Positions 24,880 to 35,451 of a stretch of DNA of 64,000 nucleotides are shown piece by piece. The position numbers were made by a program, and so were the translations under genes. The notes below the pieces were generated by a model. It saw nothing but the letters and a program-made list of their open reading frames with translations, did no database searches and was not told the origin of the DNA. The DNA comes from Lachnobacterium bovis (GTDB taxonomy: Bacteria; Bacillota; Clostridia; Lachnospirales; Lachnospiraceae): positions 186,001 through 250,000 of the forward strand of contig NZ_FOGW01000005.1 in assembly GCF_900111325.1 (NCBI RefSeq). The letters run 5' to 3'. Positions within the stretch are counted from its first letter, which is position 1; every line of letters begins with the position of its first letter.

Positions 24880-27027
24880 TTACATTAAAGTATTAACATC
24901 AAGAATCAATGCTACTTCACCATCACCTAGGATAGTTGCACCACTAATCAATTTATTTGCTTTAATATAATCTCCCAATGATTTAATAACGATTTCCTGC
25001 TGACCAACAAGGCTATCTACAACAAGGCCAGCATTATTATCGCCTCTATTTACAATAACAACTGTAAGTACTTCTGGATCTTCTTCTCTTGGCTCAATTC
25101 CAAGTATCCTATCCATTCTTATAATTGGAATAACTGTGCCACGTAAGTTAATTACTTCTCTGTTTTCTACATACTTAATATCACCAATTGCAATATCTTC
25201 AATATTCAAGATTGATCCTAATGCAATAGCATATTTATCGCCATGTACTTCTACTAGTAATGCCTGAATAATAGCAAGTGTTAATGGTAATCTAACTGTA
25301 AATGTTGAGCCTTCACCAAATTTAGATTCAACTTCTACATCACCGCCTAAGCCTTCAATGTTAGATTTAACAACATCTAGACCTACACCACGACCAGAAA
25401 TATCTGTGATTTTTTTTGCCATTGAGAAACTAGGCATAAATAACAAATTGACAATTTCTTTTTGTGACATAGACTCAGCTTGTTCTACTGTAATAATACC
25501 TCTTTCAATTGCTTTTCCTTTTACAGCTTCAGTGTCAATACCGTTACCATCATCACCTACTTTAATAATAACGTTATTACCTTCTTGATAAGCATTAAGG
25601 AAAATATGTCCAGCTTCAGGTTTACCTCTTTCAGCACGAAGTTCTTTGGATTCTATACCATGATCTGCTGAGTTTCTAAGTAAATGCTGCAATGGATCGC
25701 CAATTTGATCTACTACAGTTCTATCTAATTCTGTTTCCTCACCAGTCATTGTAAGTTCCATTGGTTTATCTAATTTTCTTGATAAATCACGAATCATTCT
25801 TGGATATTTATTTACAACAGATTCAATAGGAACCATTCGAACTTTCATAACTGACTCATGTAAACTTGTTGTAATTCTTTCTAGATACTCAATCTGTTCA
25901 TGGAAACCTTGAGAATTAACACCATTTCCATCTGTATTACTCATAGATACGATCGAGTTCTTCGCAATAATAAGCTCTGAAACCTGATTCATTAAAGCAT
26001 CTAACTTTTCAATATCTACACGAACTGTTCTACTTGCAACAGGTTTTGCAACTTTCGTATTTTTATTATTTGCTGCTCCAGCTTTAGCTGCTGGTGCTGC
26101 TGGTGTCGCTGGTGTTGCTGGTGCTGCTGGCGCTGCTGGTGCAGCTGGTGAATCTTTCTTTTCTTCTTTAACTTCTTCTTTCTTTTCTTCAGGTTGATCT
26201 AATAAAGCACTATCAGGTAAAATAACTGATTTTATAGTTTCAATTTCTGAAACACTAGTTGCAGCAGACTCTATTTTAGCTATATCTTCAGATGTTGCAA
26301 AAACAAAACTAAAATCTAATTCAAAATTTTCATCTTCAATTTCCTGTGAACTTGGACGAAACACAAGAATTTGACCAAATTCTTCAACTGCTTTAAAAAC
26401 TAAGAAAGCTCGAGCTGCTTTTAATAGACACTCTTTTTGAATTGTAACATCAACAAAATATACTTTTTGACCACTATCTTTTGCATTTTTTATATCTTCA
26501 ATTTCTTTGTCAGTTAATTCTAAATTAGGAATATTAGCATCGCCACCTCCACTTGAGGCTGCTTCTGCTGTGTTTGCTTCACTAGGAGCTTCATTTTTAG
26601 CTGCCTCCTCTTTCTTAGGTGCTGCTTTTGGAGTCTCTCCATTTGCCTTAGCTAAAAAGTCATTCAGCTCTTTTATAATATTTTCATTATCTTCCGTACC
26701 TTCATCTGATGTATTTTTTACATTTGCAAGATATCCATCTAATGCATCAAGACATTCAAAAAGTAAGTCAATCATTGCACTGTCAACTTGGATTTTATCA
26801 CTTCTTACTTCTTGAAATACGTTTTCCATATCATGTGTCAAATGCTGCATTCGTTTAAATCCCATTGTTCCAGCCATACCCTTTAATGAGTGAGCTGCAC
26901 GGAAAACTTCATTTATGGTATCTTTGTTATCAGGCTCTTGTTCAAGTGTCATAATACAGTCACTTAAAGTCTGTAAATGTTCACTACTCTCATCAATAAA
27001 TATCTCAAGATATTGACCTACATCCAT
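24880..27027 (-). CDS. cheA: Chemotaxis histidine kinase CheA
   Basis: Receptor-coupled kinase of 715 residues that phosphorylates CheY and CheB. The HPt domain has the phospho-acceptor His46 in FRAAHSLKGMAGTMGF. A P2-like CheY-binding region (about 190-275) and a linker rich in Ala-Pro repeats (about 295-325) follow. Then come dimerisation (about 337-400), an HATPase with N box HLLRNSADHGIE and G boxes DDGNGID and ISGRGVGLDVV, and a C-terminal CheW-like domain. It abuts cheB with no gap (cheB stop at 28165 side, cheA ATG at 27027). Confidence 0.95.
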   Translation of the reverse strand: MDVGQYLEIFIDESSEHLQTLSDCIMTLEQEPDNKDTINEVFRAAHSLKGMAGTMGFKRMQHLTHDMENVFQEVRSDKIQVDSAMIDLLFECLDALDGYLANVKNTSDEGTEDNENIIKELNDFLAKANGETPKAAPKKEEAAKNEAPSEANTAEAASSGGGDANIPNLELTDKEIEDIKNAKDSGQKVYFVDVTIQKECLLKAARAFLVFKAVEEFGQILVFRPSSQEIEDENFELDFSFVFATSEDIAKIESAATSVSEIETIKSVILPDSALLDQPEEKKEEVKEEKKDSPAAPAAPAAPATPATPAAPAAKAGAANNKNTKVAKPVASRTVRVDIEKLDALMNQVSELIIAKNSIVSMSNTDGNGVNSQGFHEQIEYLERITTSLHESVMKVRMVPIESVVNKYPRMIRDLSRKLDKPMELTMTGEETELDRTVVDQIGDPLQHLLRNSADHGIESKELRAERGKPEAGHIFLNAYQEGNNVIIKVGDDGNGIDTEAVKGKAIERGIITVEQAESMSQKEIVNLLFMPSFSMAKKITDISGRGVGLDVVKSNIEGLGGDVEVESKFGEGSTFTVRLPLTLAIIQALLVEVHGDKYAIALGSILNIEDIAIGDIKYVENREVINLRGTVIPIIRMDRILGIEPREEDPEVLTVVIVNRGDNNAGLVVDSLVGQQEIVIKSLGDYIKANKLISGATILGDGEVALILDVNTLM

Positions 27028-28167
27028 TTATTCTACCCCCACATTTTTCGTAATACTGTTTGCGACTTCACCTAATGGAACTATTTCATCAACAAGTCCT
27101 GTCAATGCAATCGCTCTAGGCATTCCATAAACTACACATGTTTGTTCATTTTGTGAAATAATATATACTGGTTTCTTAGATGCTAAAGATGTTATTCCTG
27201 CTGTACCGTCTGCACCCATCCCTGTAAGTACAACGCATACAATTTTGTCATAACCCGATGTGATAAGAGAGTCATACATTACATTGGCACAAGGTTTTAA
27301 ACCACCAATAGCAGGCATATCATTAAAAGCAATTTTATGTGATGTATCTGAAACCTTTTTTATCTCTAAATGATTTCCCCCCGGTGCTATATATACAACA
27401 CCTTTTTTAAGGATTTCTCCATTTTCTGCTTCTTTTACTTTTACTTTGCTTATCTCGTTAAGTCTCTCTGCTAATGATTTTGTAAATCCCTTAGGCATAT
27501 GTTGAACTATAACAACTGGAGCTTCTAATCCACTTGGAATATATGGTACTACTCTTTGCAATGCCTTTGGTCCACCTGTAGAACATGCTATTGCAACAAG
27601 CGTATTTTTAGCTCCTTTTGATGGTTTGATTTTACGATTGTTACTCGTTTTTGAAACCTCCACTGGTCTAAATCTTTCGATCTTAGGATCCACTGGTCGT
27701 ACCTGCCTATTTGGAGGAGTAACTGGCGCTTGTACATTATTCTTTCGCCTTACTCTTCCTGCGCTACTTCCATAAAATGAAGTATTCAAAATTGTAATTA
27801 ATCTATTTTTAAAATCCTCACCTTTTGCTTCGATGATATTAGATGGTTTCTCGACGAAATCAATTGCCCCTAGTTCAAGTGCCTTAATTGTCACCTGTGA
27901 ATCTGCTCTTGATACCGTACTCACAACAATTATTTTGGCTTTTATGCCATCTTTTTTCAACTTCTCCAAAAGTTCAAGTCCAGACATTTTTGGCATATTG
28001 ACATCTAAAATCACGCCATCAAACGTATTATTTTTTAGTTTTTCATATCCTTCTACTCCGTCTTTGCATGTATCAACTACTTGAAAATTACTATCTGAGT
28101 TGATTATATCACACATTACTCTTCTCAGGAGTGCAGAGTCATCAATAACTAAAATATTTTTTTTCAT
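27028..28167 (-). CDS. cheB: Chemotaxis response regulator / methylesterase CheB
   Basis: Removes methyl groups from receptors when phosphorylated by CheA. The ATG at 28167 (AGGTGA upstream) gives MKKNILVIDDS at the N-terminus. The alternative GTG at 28176 is less likely. The receiver phospho-Asp is about residue 55 (FDGVILDVNMPKMSG). The linker is basic and Pro/Arg-rich. The methylesterase domain shows ACSTGGPKALQ (Ser), VQHMPKGFT (His) and TGMGADGTAG (Asp). No cheR is present in the window. Confidence 0.95.
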   Translation of the reverse strand: MKKNILVIDDSALLRRVMCDIINSDSNFQVVDTCKDGVEGYEKLKNNTFDGVILDVNMPKMSGLELLEKLKKDGIKAKIIVVSTVSRADSQVTIKALELGAIDFVEKPSNIIEAKGEDFKNRLITILNTSFYGSSAGRVRRKNNVQAPVTPPNRQVRPVDPKIERFRPVEVSKTSNNRKIKPSKGAKNTLVAIACSTGGPKALQRVVPYIPSGLEAPVVIVQHMPKGFTKSLAERLNEISKVKVKEAENGEILKKGVVYIAPGGNHLEIKKVSDTSHKIAFNDMPAIGGLKPCANVMYDSLITSGYDKIVCVVLTGMGADGTAGITSLASKKPVYIISQNEQTCVVYGMPRAIALTGLVDEIVPLGEVANSITKNVGVE

Positions 28168-28176
28168 TCTAGTCAC

Positions 28177-28917
28177 CTATTTTTTCTTTTTGCGTGATCT
28201 CCTTTGTTCTTGATATACATATCTAATAATTGCATCACGAATTTTATTATCTTTAAAAATAAATTCGACTCTTTGATTATAAATATCATGATCATTTGAA
28301 TTTTTATATGAAGCTATAACCTTAGCCACAATAAAAAACTCCTTCTCAACTTCACCATTAAAGAGTGCAACATTAATCAAGATATAATTTTCTCTTCCAA
28401 CTTGTTCTTTAGAAGCAAAACGCAATCCACCTCCACTAATATCTACAATGGTTGCTTTTCTTTCTCTTAATCTTTCAATACCATTTTCTCTTATACTGTT
28501 AAAAATTTCATCTGCCGAATTAAGAGTACTCTCTTCTTGAGTCAAAAGATAGTAATTCATATCCAAAGTACATGCTAAACGATAGTATTCTCTCCTCTGG
28601 ATTTTTTTGATTTTTGACCTTTCAGAAAGGACCATAAAGGACAAGTTCTGTATCTTATATCGGTTAATTATCTCAATTTCACACTTATATATCCCGCTTT
28701 TTGTAAAAAATGTAAAATTAAACACAACATTAAAAGGAAACAATACGGTTTTCATTTTCCTCATTGGGATAGCAACTGCAATATTTCCTTCTTCTGTTAT
28801 GTCTAAAACTTCTGTTTCAAATGTTATTTTTTCTGTACCATCTTTCTTTTTTACAGGTTGTTTCATTCCAATTCTAACTTTATCACCTGGATTAACAACA
28901 TCTTTTAAAAATGTCAT
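28177..28917 (-). CDS. ycgR: Flagellar brake protein (PilZ domain, YcgR/YpfA type)
   Basis: Slows or stops the flagellar motor on binding cyclic di-GMP. The 246 residues have an N-terminal YcgR domain (about 1-110) and a C-terminal PilZ domain. The full ligand-binding signature is present: RREYYRL and, about 50 residues later, VDISGGGLRF. It lies between flhG and cheB and its stop abuts the cheB start, so the motor brake is made with the chemotaxis proteins. This indicates cyclic di-GMP control of motility. Confidence 0.85.
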   Translation of the reverse strand: MTFLKDVVNPGDKVRIGMKQPVKKKDGTEKITFETEVLDITEEGNIAVAIPMRKMKTVLFPFNVVFNFTFFTKSGIYKCEIEIINRYKIQNLSFMVLSERSKIKKIQRREYYRLACTLDMNYYLLTQEESTLNSADEIFNSIRENGIERLRERKATIVDISGGGLRFASKEQVGRENYILINVALFNGEVEKEFFIVAKVIASYKNSNDHDIYNQRVEFIFKDNKIRDAIIRYVYQEQRRSRKKKK

Positions 28918-28970
28918 ACTTTATCTCCTTAAGTTCAAAACGCCACTAAAACTTAAAGTTATAACTAATC

Positions 28971-29858
28971 TTATATTATGTTACCCAAAAGTCCAGAAAA
29001 CAACTGAGTTATTCCAAATTTTTTATCGTTGACTAATTGATCTTCTTTATCAACTAATTTATTTGCTAGTTCTCTAAAAGCTTTCGAAGATTTAGCATTG
29101 ATATTAACTTCAGAAACGATTTTTTGTTGCTTAACCGCTTTTTCTAATTGAATATCATCTGGAATCATTCCATAAAAATCAATTTCTTCTTCCAAGAAAT
29201 TAGTTACTATAGAACTTAGCTTTGAATATACTCCATTTCCTTCTTCTTTTGACGTCACTTTATTTGCTACAACATGAATCTTAGTGTGTCCCTTTATATA
29301 TCCTGGATTTTTATACAAAGCTTTTAATAATGAATACGAATCAGCAATAGAACTTGGGTCTGGCGTTGTAACTAAAAGTACTTCTGGACTAAATTTTAAA
29401 AATTCAACAACCTGACTTGAAATACCAGCGCCCGTATCTATAATTATATAATCCGCCATTTCATTTAAATCTTCTAACGATTTCACCATGTATAAAATCT
29501 GGTTTCTACCTAAATTGTTTAATCCAATTATTCCTGATCCACCTGAGATAAACCCTATTCCATGAGGTCCTATGCTTATAATTTCTCTTATACTCATTCC
29601 TCTATATATTAAATCTGATAATGTATACTCAGGTTTACTTCCAAACATAACCTCAACATTTGCCAAACCAAAATCAGCATCAAATATGATAACTTTTTTC
29701 CCTAGCTTTTGCAAAATAACAGCCAAATTAACAGAAATATTTGATTTGCCTACTCCGCCTTTTCCACTAGTTACTGCTATCACTCTAGCTATTTTTTTTA
29801 ACGAAGTATTTTGCTTTTTATGATTTATGGCCTCTCGTAATTGTTGTGCCTGATCCAT
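28971..29858 (-). CDS. flhG: Flagellar number regulator FlhG (MinD-like ATPase)
   Basis: MinD/ParA-type ATPase (YlxH in Bacillus) that limits flagellar number and placement with FlhF. The 295 residues carry the deviant Walker A in AVTSGKGGVGKSNISVNLA. DADFGLANVEVMFG and YIIIDTGAGIS follow. The N-terminal AQQLREAINHKK helix is the likely FlhF-activating segment. It lies 6 bp after flhF. Confidence 0.92.
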   Translation of the reverse strand: MDQAQQLREAINHKKQNTSLKKIARVIAVTSGKGGVGKSNISVNLAVILQKLGKKVIIFDADFGLANVEVMFGSKPEYTLSDLIYRGMSIREIISIGPHGIGFISGGSGIIGLNNLGRNQILYMVKSLEDLNEMADYIIIDTGAGISSQVVEFLKFSPEVLLVTTPDPSSIADSYSLLKALYKNPGYIKGHTKIHVVANKVTSKEEGNGVYSKLSSIVTNFLEEEIDFYGMIPDDIQLEKAVKQQKIVSEVNINAKSSKAFRELANKLVDKEDQLVNDKKFGITQLFSGLLGNII

Positions 29859-29864
29859 TTTATT

Positions 29865-31370
29865 CTATTTTCCCCCCAATAAATGCTTGACAACCTTTTG
29901 AATATCTATAACCGATAAATCATCTGGAACATTTTGTCCATATGCCACATATGACAAATCAGCATTTGAATGTAACTTAATATTTAAAATGTTGCCAAAA
30001 CAAGTAGTCTCATCTAATTTAGTAAAAATAATGCTGTAATCTGATATTTCATGAAAACTATCTGATATTTCCATTAAATCTTTTAACTTCGTTGTTGCAC
30101 TTAGAACTAAAAATACTTCTCTTTCATACTCAGCATCTAATTGGTTTATAAGAATTTGGGTATCATTTTTTTGTTCTACATTTTTGTGTGAAAAACCTGC
30201 AGTATCAACAAAAATCAAATCATACTCTGAAAGTTGTAAAACTGCATCATTTAACTCCTCTACTGAATATATAATTGATAACGGAGCATCTAAAATGTTT
30301 GCATATACTCTAAGCTGTTCTGTAGCTGCAATTCTATAAGTATCTGCTGTTAAAAATGCCACCTTTTTGTTTTTTTCCATTTTATATTTTGATGCTATTT
30401 TTGCAATTGTAGTAGTCTTTCCTACGCCTGTTGGTCCTATAAAAAATACAACCTTTGGTGATTTTCCTGAGCACTTAATTGTTGCTGGTGTACCTAATCT
30501 TAAAATTAATTTTTGATAAACATTTGATAATATTGTATCTAAGCTTATTCCTGGTCTAATAAATTTTTCAACTTCACTAAGAATCTGATTTATATTTTTT
30601 TCACTAACTTCATTACTTAATAATGTCCTGTATAAAATTTTAACAAAATTAACTTCTTCAGCTGTTGGAGCTTTATAAAACATCTTATCATCTGCTATTG
30701 TACCGCCTAATTTTTTTTCAAACATGCTTCCTAAATTTTCTAAGCGATCGTCAATCTCAGGCGCTTCATTTTTTCCATGTATAATTCTTTTTATAGGTTC
30801 CTCTGTTTTACTATCTGCTTTCTTGATGCTTTCAAGAGCAACCTTTTCATTTAATTGCTCAAAAATCGGTTTTTGGGCTTTCTGATTTGATGCTTTATCT
30901 TTATAAACAAAATTTCTAACTTCTCCTTCATCTTTTAAACTACTAAAATCTTTGTCGATTTCTCTTTCATTGATAAAGCTCTTGAATAACCCTTTATCCG
31001 TTTCATCTATGTATTTTGTATCAGTGTTAATCCCTTTTTTATATGGATTAGAATATGTGTCTCCAATTTCTTTTTCTGTTGATACACTAACTGGTTGTTT
31101 AATTGGAATTTCAATTTCATCATCCACTGATAAATCAATACTCTCATGTGTTTTTAATTGACTTTTAAATGGTTTCATATTCTTTGTATAGCTCTCCTTT
31201 TCCTCATCCACTGCCGCAGTTATCTCAATCATTTGACTTTTGAATGCACCTAAAATGCCTTTAGATTTAACTGGTTTTTCATTCATAACTACAACATTTT
31301 CTCCTAATTCTTTTTTTGCTTTTTCAAGCGCCTCTTCTCTAGTTTTTCCTTGATATTTATTTATCGTCAT
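29865..31370 (-). CDS. flhF: Flagellar biosynthesis GTPase FlhF
   Basis: SRP-type GTPase that marks the site of flagellar assembly, 501 residues. The basic N-terminus (YQGKTREEALEKAKKELGEN) is typical, followed by a long, low-complexity charged region (about 60-215). The NG domain has FFIGPTGVGKTTTIAKIA (G1), LTADTYRIAATEQL, DLIFVDTAG (G3) and FTKLDET (G4). It abuts flhA. Confidence 0.94.
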   Translation of the reverse strand: MTINKYQGKTREEALEKAKKELGENVVVMNEKPVKSKGILGAFKSQMIEITAAVDEEKESYTKNMKPFKSQLKTHESIDLSVDDEIEIPIKQPVSVSTEKEIGDTYSNPYKKGINTDTKYIDETDKGLFKSFINEREIDKDFSSLKDEGEVRNFVYKDKASNQKAQKPIFEQLNEKVALESIKKADSKTEEPIKRIIHGKNEAPEIDDRLENLGSMFEKKLGGTIADDKMFYKAPTAEEVNFVKILYRTLLSNEVSEKNINQILSEVEKFIRPGISLDTILSNVYQKLILRLGTPATIKCSGKSPKVVFFIGPTGVGKTTTIAKIASKYKMEKNKKVAFLTADTYRIAATEQLRVYANILDAPLSIIYSVEELNDAVLQLSEYDLIFVDTAGFSHKNVEQKNDTQILINQLDAEYEREVFLVLSATTKLKDLMEISDSFHEISDYSIIFTKLDETTCFGNILNIKLHSNADLSYVAYGQNVPDDLSVIDIQKVVKHLLGGK

Positions 31371-33413
31371 TTACGCCGTCACCATCCCAACCGATTGAAG
31401 TTCTACACCAGAATCTACTTCATTGTATGAAACAACAATCAAATTTTTAAAATAATCCTCAGTTAATTTTTTAAAATACATTCGTACTATAGGTGATGTT
31501 ATGATAATTGCATTTTTTCCTAAACTCTCTAATTTATTAACTTCTTTCTCAACTGAATCCATAATATTCTTTGTACGTTCAGGATCTAATGTTATAAAAG
31601 CTCCTTGTTCACTTTGTTTAACAGATTGCATGATTTCTTGTTCTATCTTTGGATCAAGCGTAACTATACTTGTCACCTCGTTTAAAGGGAAATACTTACT
31701 TGATATTGCTCTCTTTAAGCTTTGCCTTACATATTCAGTTAATACATCCGTGTCACGTGTTACTGCTGCATGATCCGCTAAGGTTTCAAAAATAGATAAC
31801 AAGTCTCTAATTGAAATTCCTTCATTAAGCAAATTCTGTAAAACCTTTTGAATTTCACCTAATCCTAATAGTTTTGGTGTAAGTTCATCAATTAAAACAG
31901 GATTGCTTTCTTTTAAGTTGTCTACTAAGTTTTGTACATCTTGTCTTGTTAATAGTTCTGCAATATTTGATCTAATTACTTCTGTGAGATGCGTTGCGAT
32001 AATTGAAGGAGGATCAACAACCGTATAACCTAAACTTTCAGCTCTTTCTCGTTGTCCTTCGCTTATCCATATTGCTGGAAGATGAAATGAAGGTTCATAC
32101 GTCGGAATACCTGTAATCTCCTCTTCTACAAAACCTGGATTCATCGCCATATAATGATCAAATAAGATCTCGCCTTCTGCTAACTGAATACCTTTTATTT
32201 TTATAATATATTGATTAGGATTCAACTGAATATTATCTCTTAAACGAATGATTGGAACGACAGTTCCTAATTCTAATGCTATTTGCCTTCTAATCATAAC
32301 CACTCGATCAAGTAAATCTCCACCCTGATTTATATCAGCAAGTGGAATAATTCCATAACCAAACTCTAACTCTATTGGATCTACCTTTAAAAGAGAAACA
32401 ACATTTTCAGGTTTTCTAATTTCCTCTGCTTCCGTCTCTATTTGTTCTACTTCATCTTCTATACTTTCAATGCCAAGCATAGAATCAATTTTCTTACCTG
32501 TAACTAAAAATACTGCTCCTAATGCTATAAATAACAACGTATTAAGTGGTGTAAATATGCCAAGGAAGCAAAGAACACTTCCTACTAAATATAAAACTCG
32601 TGGAATACCAAATAACTGTTTTACCAAAACACCACTAAAGTCTGCTTCATTTGAACCTTTTGTTACAAGTACACCTGTTGAAAGTGATATTACAAGTGAA
32701 GGAATCTGAGAGCAAAGTCCATCACCAATTGTTAAAATTCCATATTGCAACAAAGCCTCTTGAATTCCTAAGCCCTGACGCGTAGCTCCCATAGTAGTAC
32801 CACCAGCAATATTTATGACTGTAATAATAAGTCCCGCAATTGCATCACCTTTTACATATTTAGTAGCACCATCCATAGCTCCAAAAAAACTAGATTCTTT
32901 TTGAATTTTTTCACGTCGTTCTTTTGCTTGTTCATCAGTAATTGCTCCAGTATTTAAGTCTGCATCTATTGCCATCTGTTTACCTGGCATAGCATCAAGT
33001 GTAAATCTTGCAGTTACTTCAGCAACACGTTCAGAACCTTTATTAATTACTACGAATTGAATAATTACAAGTACAATAAAAACAATGGTACCGATAATCA
33101 TATCGCCGCCACCTACGAAATTACCAAATGTTCTTACAACATTTCCAGGATCTCCTGTAGATAAGATAAGTCTTGTTGAAGAGACATTTAACGAAATTCT
33201 AAAAATTGTTGTAAACAACAACAACGTTGGGAAAAAAGACATATCTAAAACTTCTTTTACGAAAAGCACATTAAATAAAATAATAAGAGCAATAGAGATA
33301 TTTATTGCCAACATCACATCCAACAAAATCGCTGGGATTGGCACAATAAAGAAAATAATTGCACATAACAAATATACGGCAATTCCCACATCAGATAAAT
33401 TTATTTTTTTCAT
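31371..33413 (-). CDS. flhA: Flagellar type III export gate protein FlhA
   Basis: Main membrane component of the flagellar export gate, 680 residues from the ATG at 33413. GGAGGGGG lies upstream of it, so the extra 7-codon frame start at 33434 is rejected. The N-terminal half has about eight membrane helices and the conserved FHIPEP-type loop (DAMPGKQMAIDADLNTG and following). The C-terminal half is the nonameric cytoplasmic domain that binds chaperone-substrate pairs. Confidence 0.95.
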   Translation of the reverse strand: MKKINLSDVGIAVYLLCAIIFFIVPIPAILLDVMLAINISIALIILFNVLFVKEVLDMSFFPTLLLFTTIFRISLNVSSTRLILSTGDPGNVVRTFGNFVGGGDMIIGTIVFIVLVIIQFVVINKGSERVAEVTARFTLDAMPGKQMAIDADLNTGAITDEQAKERREKIQKESSFFGAMDGATKYVKGDAIAGLIITVINIAGGTTMGATRQGLGIQEALLQYGILTIGDGLCSQIPSLVISLSTGVLVTKGSNEADFSGVLVKQLFGIPRVLYLVGSVLCFLGIFTPLNTLLFIALGAVFLVTGKKIDSMLGIESIEDEVEQIETEAEEIRKPENVVSLLKVDPIELEFGYGIIPLADINQGGDLLDRVVMIRRQIALELGTVVPIIRLRDNIQLNPNQYIIKIKGIQLAEGEILFDHYMAMNPGFVEEEITGIPTYEPSFHLPAIWISEGQRERAESLGYTVVDPPSIIATHLTEVIRSNIAELLTRQDVQNLVDNLKESNPVLIDELTPKLLGLGEIQKVLQNLLNEGISIRDLLSIFETLADHAAVTRDTDVLTEYVRQSLKRAISSKYFPLNEVTSIVTLDPKIEQEIMQSVKQSEQGAFITLDPERTKNIMDSVEKEVNKLESLGKNAIIITSPIVRMYFKKLTEDYFKNLIVVSYNEVDSGVELQSVGMVTA

Positions 33414-33456
33414 GTGCCCGTTACCCCCTCCCATAAACTAATTTTCCTACTAATCT

Positions 33457-34626
33457 TTATCGGTTATTTTCTCTCTTATGATAAATATTTGCCAAAATTT
33501 CTGCCACCGCCTGATATAACTCCGGTGGAATTTCTTCATTTATTTCAACATTAGCATATAACGTTCTCGCTAATGGCTTATTTTCAACTATTTCTACATT
33601 ATTTTCTCTTGCTACTTCTTTAATTTTTTGAGCCAAATAATTTTCACCTTTTGCAACAACAATAGGGGCGCCTTTAGACTCTTTATCATATTTCAAAGCA
33701 ACTGCATAATGCGTAGGGTTAGTAATTACAACATCTGCTTTTGGAACACTTTGCATCATACGTCTTTGAGACGCTTCTTGCATAATTCGTCTTTGACGTC
33801 CTTTAGTCTGAGGATCACCTTCTGAATTTTTAAATTCATCTTTAACTTCTTGTTTACTCATCCTCATATCACGTTTAAATTTAACTTTTTGAAAAATAAA
33901 ATCACTTAAACCAACTATTAAATAACAAATACTAATTTTTAAACCTGTGTTAATAATTACATCTCCAACCAAAGATAATGCTTGATTTAATGGCATCTTA
34001 TATAAAATAAATATCTTTTCTTTTTCGTCCTTTATAGAAAAAAAAGCTATTAAAAAAATAAGAACGATCTTAATAATCGACTTTATTAACTCAAATATAG
34101 AATCTTTTGAAAGGATTCTCTTAAAACCATTAATTGGATTAAATTTTGATAACTTAGGCTGCAAAGTCTTTGGTGCTACTTTCCATCCTACTTGTACTAC
34201 ACTAAGCAAAAAAGTAATTACAAATCCAAATATAAAGATTGGTAATACAATATAAAACATTTCTATATTTACATCCATAAACATTGACATTACTACCTTA
34301 ATTGAGAATTTATTAACCTCCTCATCTGCATATCTTCCTATTGCACCATAAGCGATTTTGAACACATTTATCAAATGTTCTCCTATGTACGATAGAAAGA
34401 ATTTCATAACTAAAAACAACGTAATAAGATCAAATGCTGATGTTAATTCCTTACTTTTTGCGACTTTACCTTCTTTTCTAGCATCTTCTAATTTTTTTGC
34501 TGTAGCAGGTTCAGTTTTATCTCCACTATCACCCGCAAAAAGCTGTAAATTTAATTCTAATCTCTTTATTTCTTTACTATTTCTGTATTTATAAACTCTT
34601 TTAACTCGTCTTTCAACTCCTTGCAT
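33457..34626 (-). CDS. flhB: Flagellar export switch protein FlhB
   Basis: Export gate protein that switches specificity from hook to filament substrates, 389 residues. The typical entry GDKTEPATAKKLEDARKEGK comes only at about residue 35, after a basic extra N-terminus. Four membrane helices follow. The self-cleavage motif is VVITNPTHYAVALKY (cut between Asn and Pro). Its cytoplasmic C-terminus is of normal length. The start could lie further in, but no better ribosome site was found. It lies between fliR and flhA. Confidence 0.94.
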   Translation of the reverse strand: MQGVERRVKRVYKYRNSKEIKRLELNLQLFAGDSGDKTEPATAKKLEDARKEGKVAKSKELTSAFDLITLFLVMKFFLSYIGEHLINVFKIAYGAIGRYADEEVNKFSIKVVMSMFMDVNIEMFYIVLPIFIFGFVITFLLSVVQVGWKVAPKTLQPKLSKFNPINGFKRILSKDSIFELIKSIIKIVLIFLIAFFSIKDEKEKIFILYKMPLNQALSLVGDVIINTGLKISICYLIVGLSDFIFQKVKFKRDMRMSKQEVKDEFKNSEGDPQTKGRQRRIMQEASQRRMMQSVPKADVVITNPTHYAVALKYDKESKGAPIVVAKGENYLAQKIKEVARENNVEIVENKPLARTLYANVEINEEIPPELYQAVAEILANIYHKRENNR

Positions 34627-34659
34627 AAAAATTCATTCTCCCCTTTTATACTTCCCCAC

Positions 34660-35448
34660 TTATGTTTTAGGTTGCATTCCCTCAACAAACAACTTAATCA
34701 TAATTCTCATTTCATCCATTATAAATTCTGTAACATCTGGTAAAAGAAAAACAATTAAAAACATTACTATAAGACCCACTAAAAGTTTCATTTGAATACC
34801 AACTGCAAACATATTCATTTGAGGAGCAACTTTTGCCATAATGCCTAATACACAGTTTAAAATCATTATACACGCAAAAAAAGGCAAAAATATTCTAAAT
34901 CCGATAACACATGCCTCGCACATGTATCTAATCATTGCCTTTAACAAATGGTCCCAATGAAAAACTGCTCCACCTAATGGAATTAACTTAAAAGAGTCAA
35001 TAATCGCCCCCACTATATATATATGCATATTCGACGCAATCATTATTAGTGTCACAAAATATAAATACATATTACCGCTTATTGTTACTTGAGAATTAGT
35101 CATCGGATTAAATTCTGTAGCCATGGACAAGCCTATATCCATATCAATTATATTGCCAGCTAGGACAACGATAAATGTACAAATATAAGCTGCATATCCA
35201 ATAAATAATCCAACTAACACTTCTAAAATAATACATGTAGAATACTCAAAAATATCCTTACTTTTATATGCTTGCGCATCCACAAGTGGTATCAAAAAAA
35301 CAGATAATGCAAGTGCAAAACCAACTTTAACTTTATTTGGAATATCTCGACCACCAATCAATGGTGCTACTACCAAAAAGGAAGCAATTCTAACTAGAAT
35401 CAATATGAACTTTTCTACATCTGCTAATGTCACATTATAGGTTACCAT
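34660..35448 (-). CDS. fliR: Flagellar export gate protein FliR
   Basis: Integral export gate subunit, 262 residues with about six hydrophobic segments. The family pattern IAARI-like LILVRIASFLVVAPLIGG near the N-terminus is followed by GFALALSVFLIPL and a C-terminal MKLLVGLIVMFLIVFLLPDV. It lies 3 bp after fliQ, the usual fliP-fliQ-fliR order. Confidence 0.93.
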   Translation of the reverse strand: MVTYNVTLADVEKFILILVRIASFLVVAPLIGGRDIPNKVKVGFALALSVFLIPLVDAQAYKSKDIFEYSTCIILEVLVGLFIGYAAYICTFIVVLAGNIIDMDIGLSMATEFNPMTNSQVTISGNMYLYFVTLIMIASNMHIYIVGAIIDSFKLIPLGGAVFHWDHLLKAMIRYMCEACVIGFRIFLPFFACIMILNCVLGIMAKVAPQMNMFAVGIQMKLLVGLIVMFLIVFLLPDVTEFIMDEMRIMIKLFVEGMQPKT

Positions 35449-35451
35449 AGG

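Noticed and set aside
26090..26160. Repeat-like GCTGGTGCTGCTGG tract
   Set aside because: It encodes the Ala-Pro-rich linker of CheA, a common flexible linker and not a mobile or CRISPR-type repeat.
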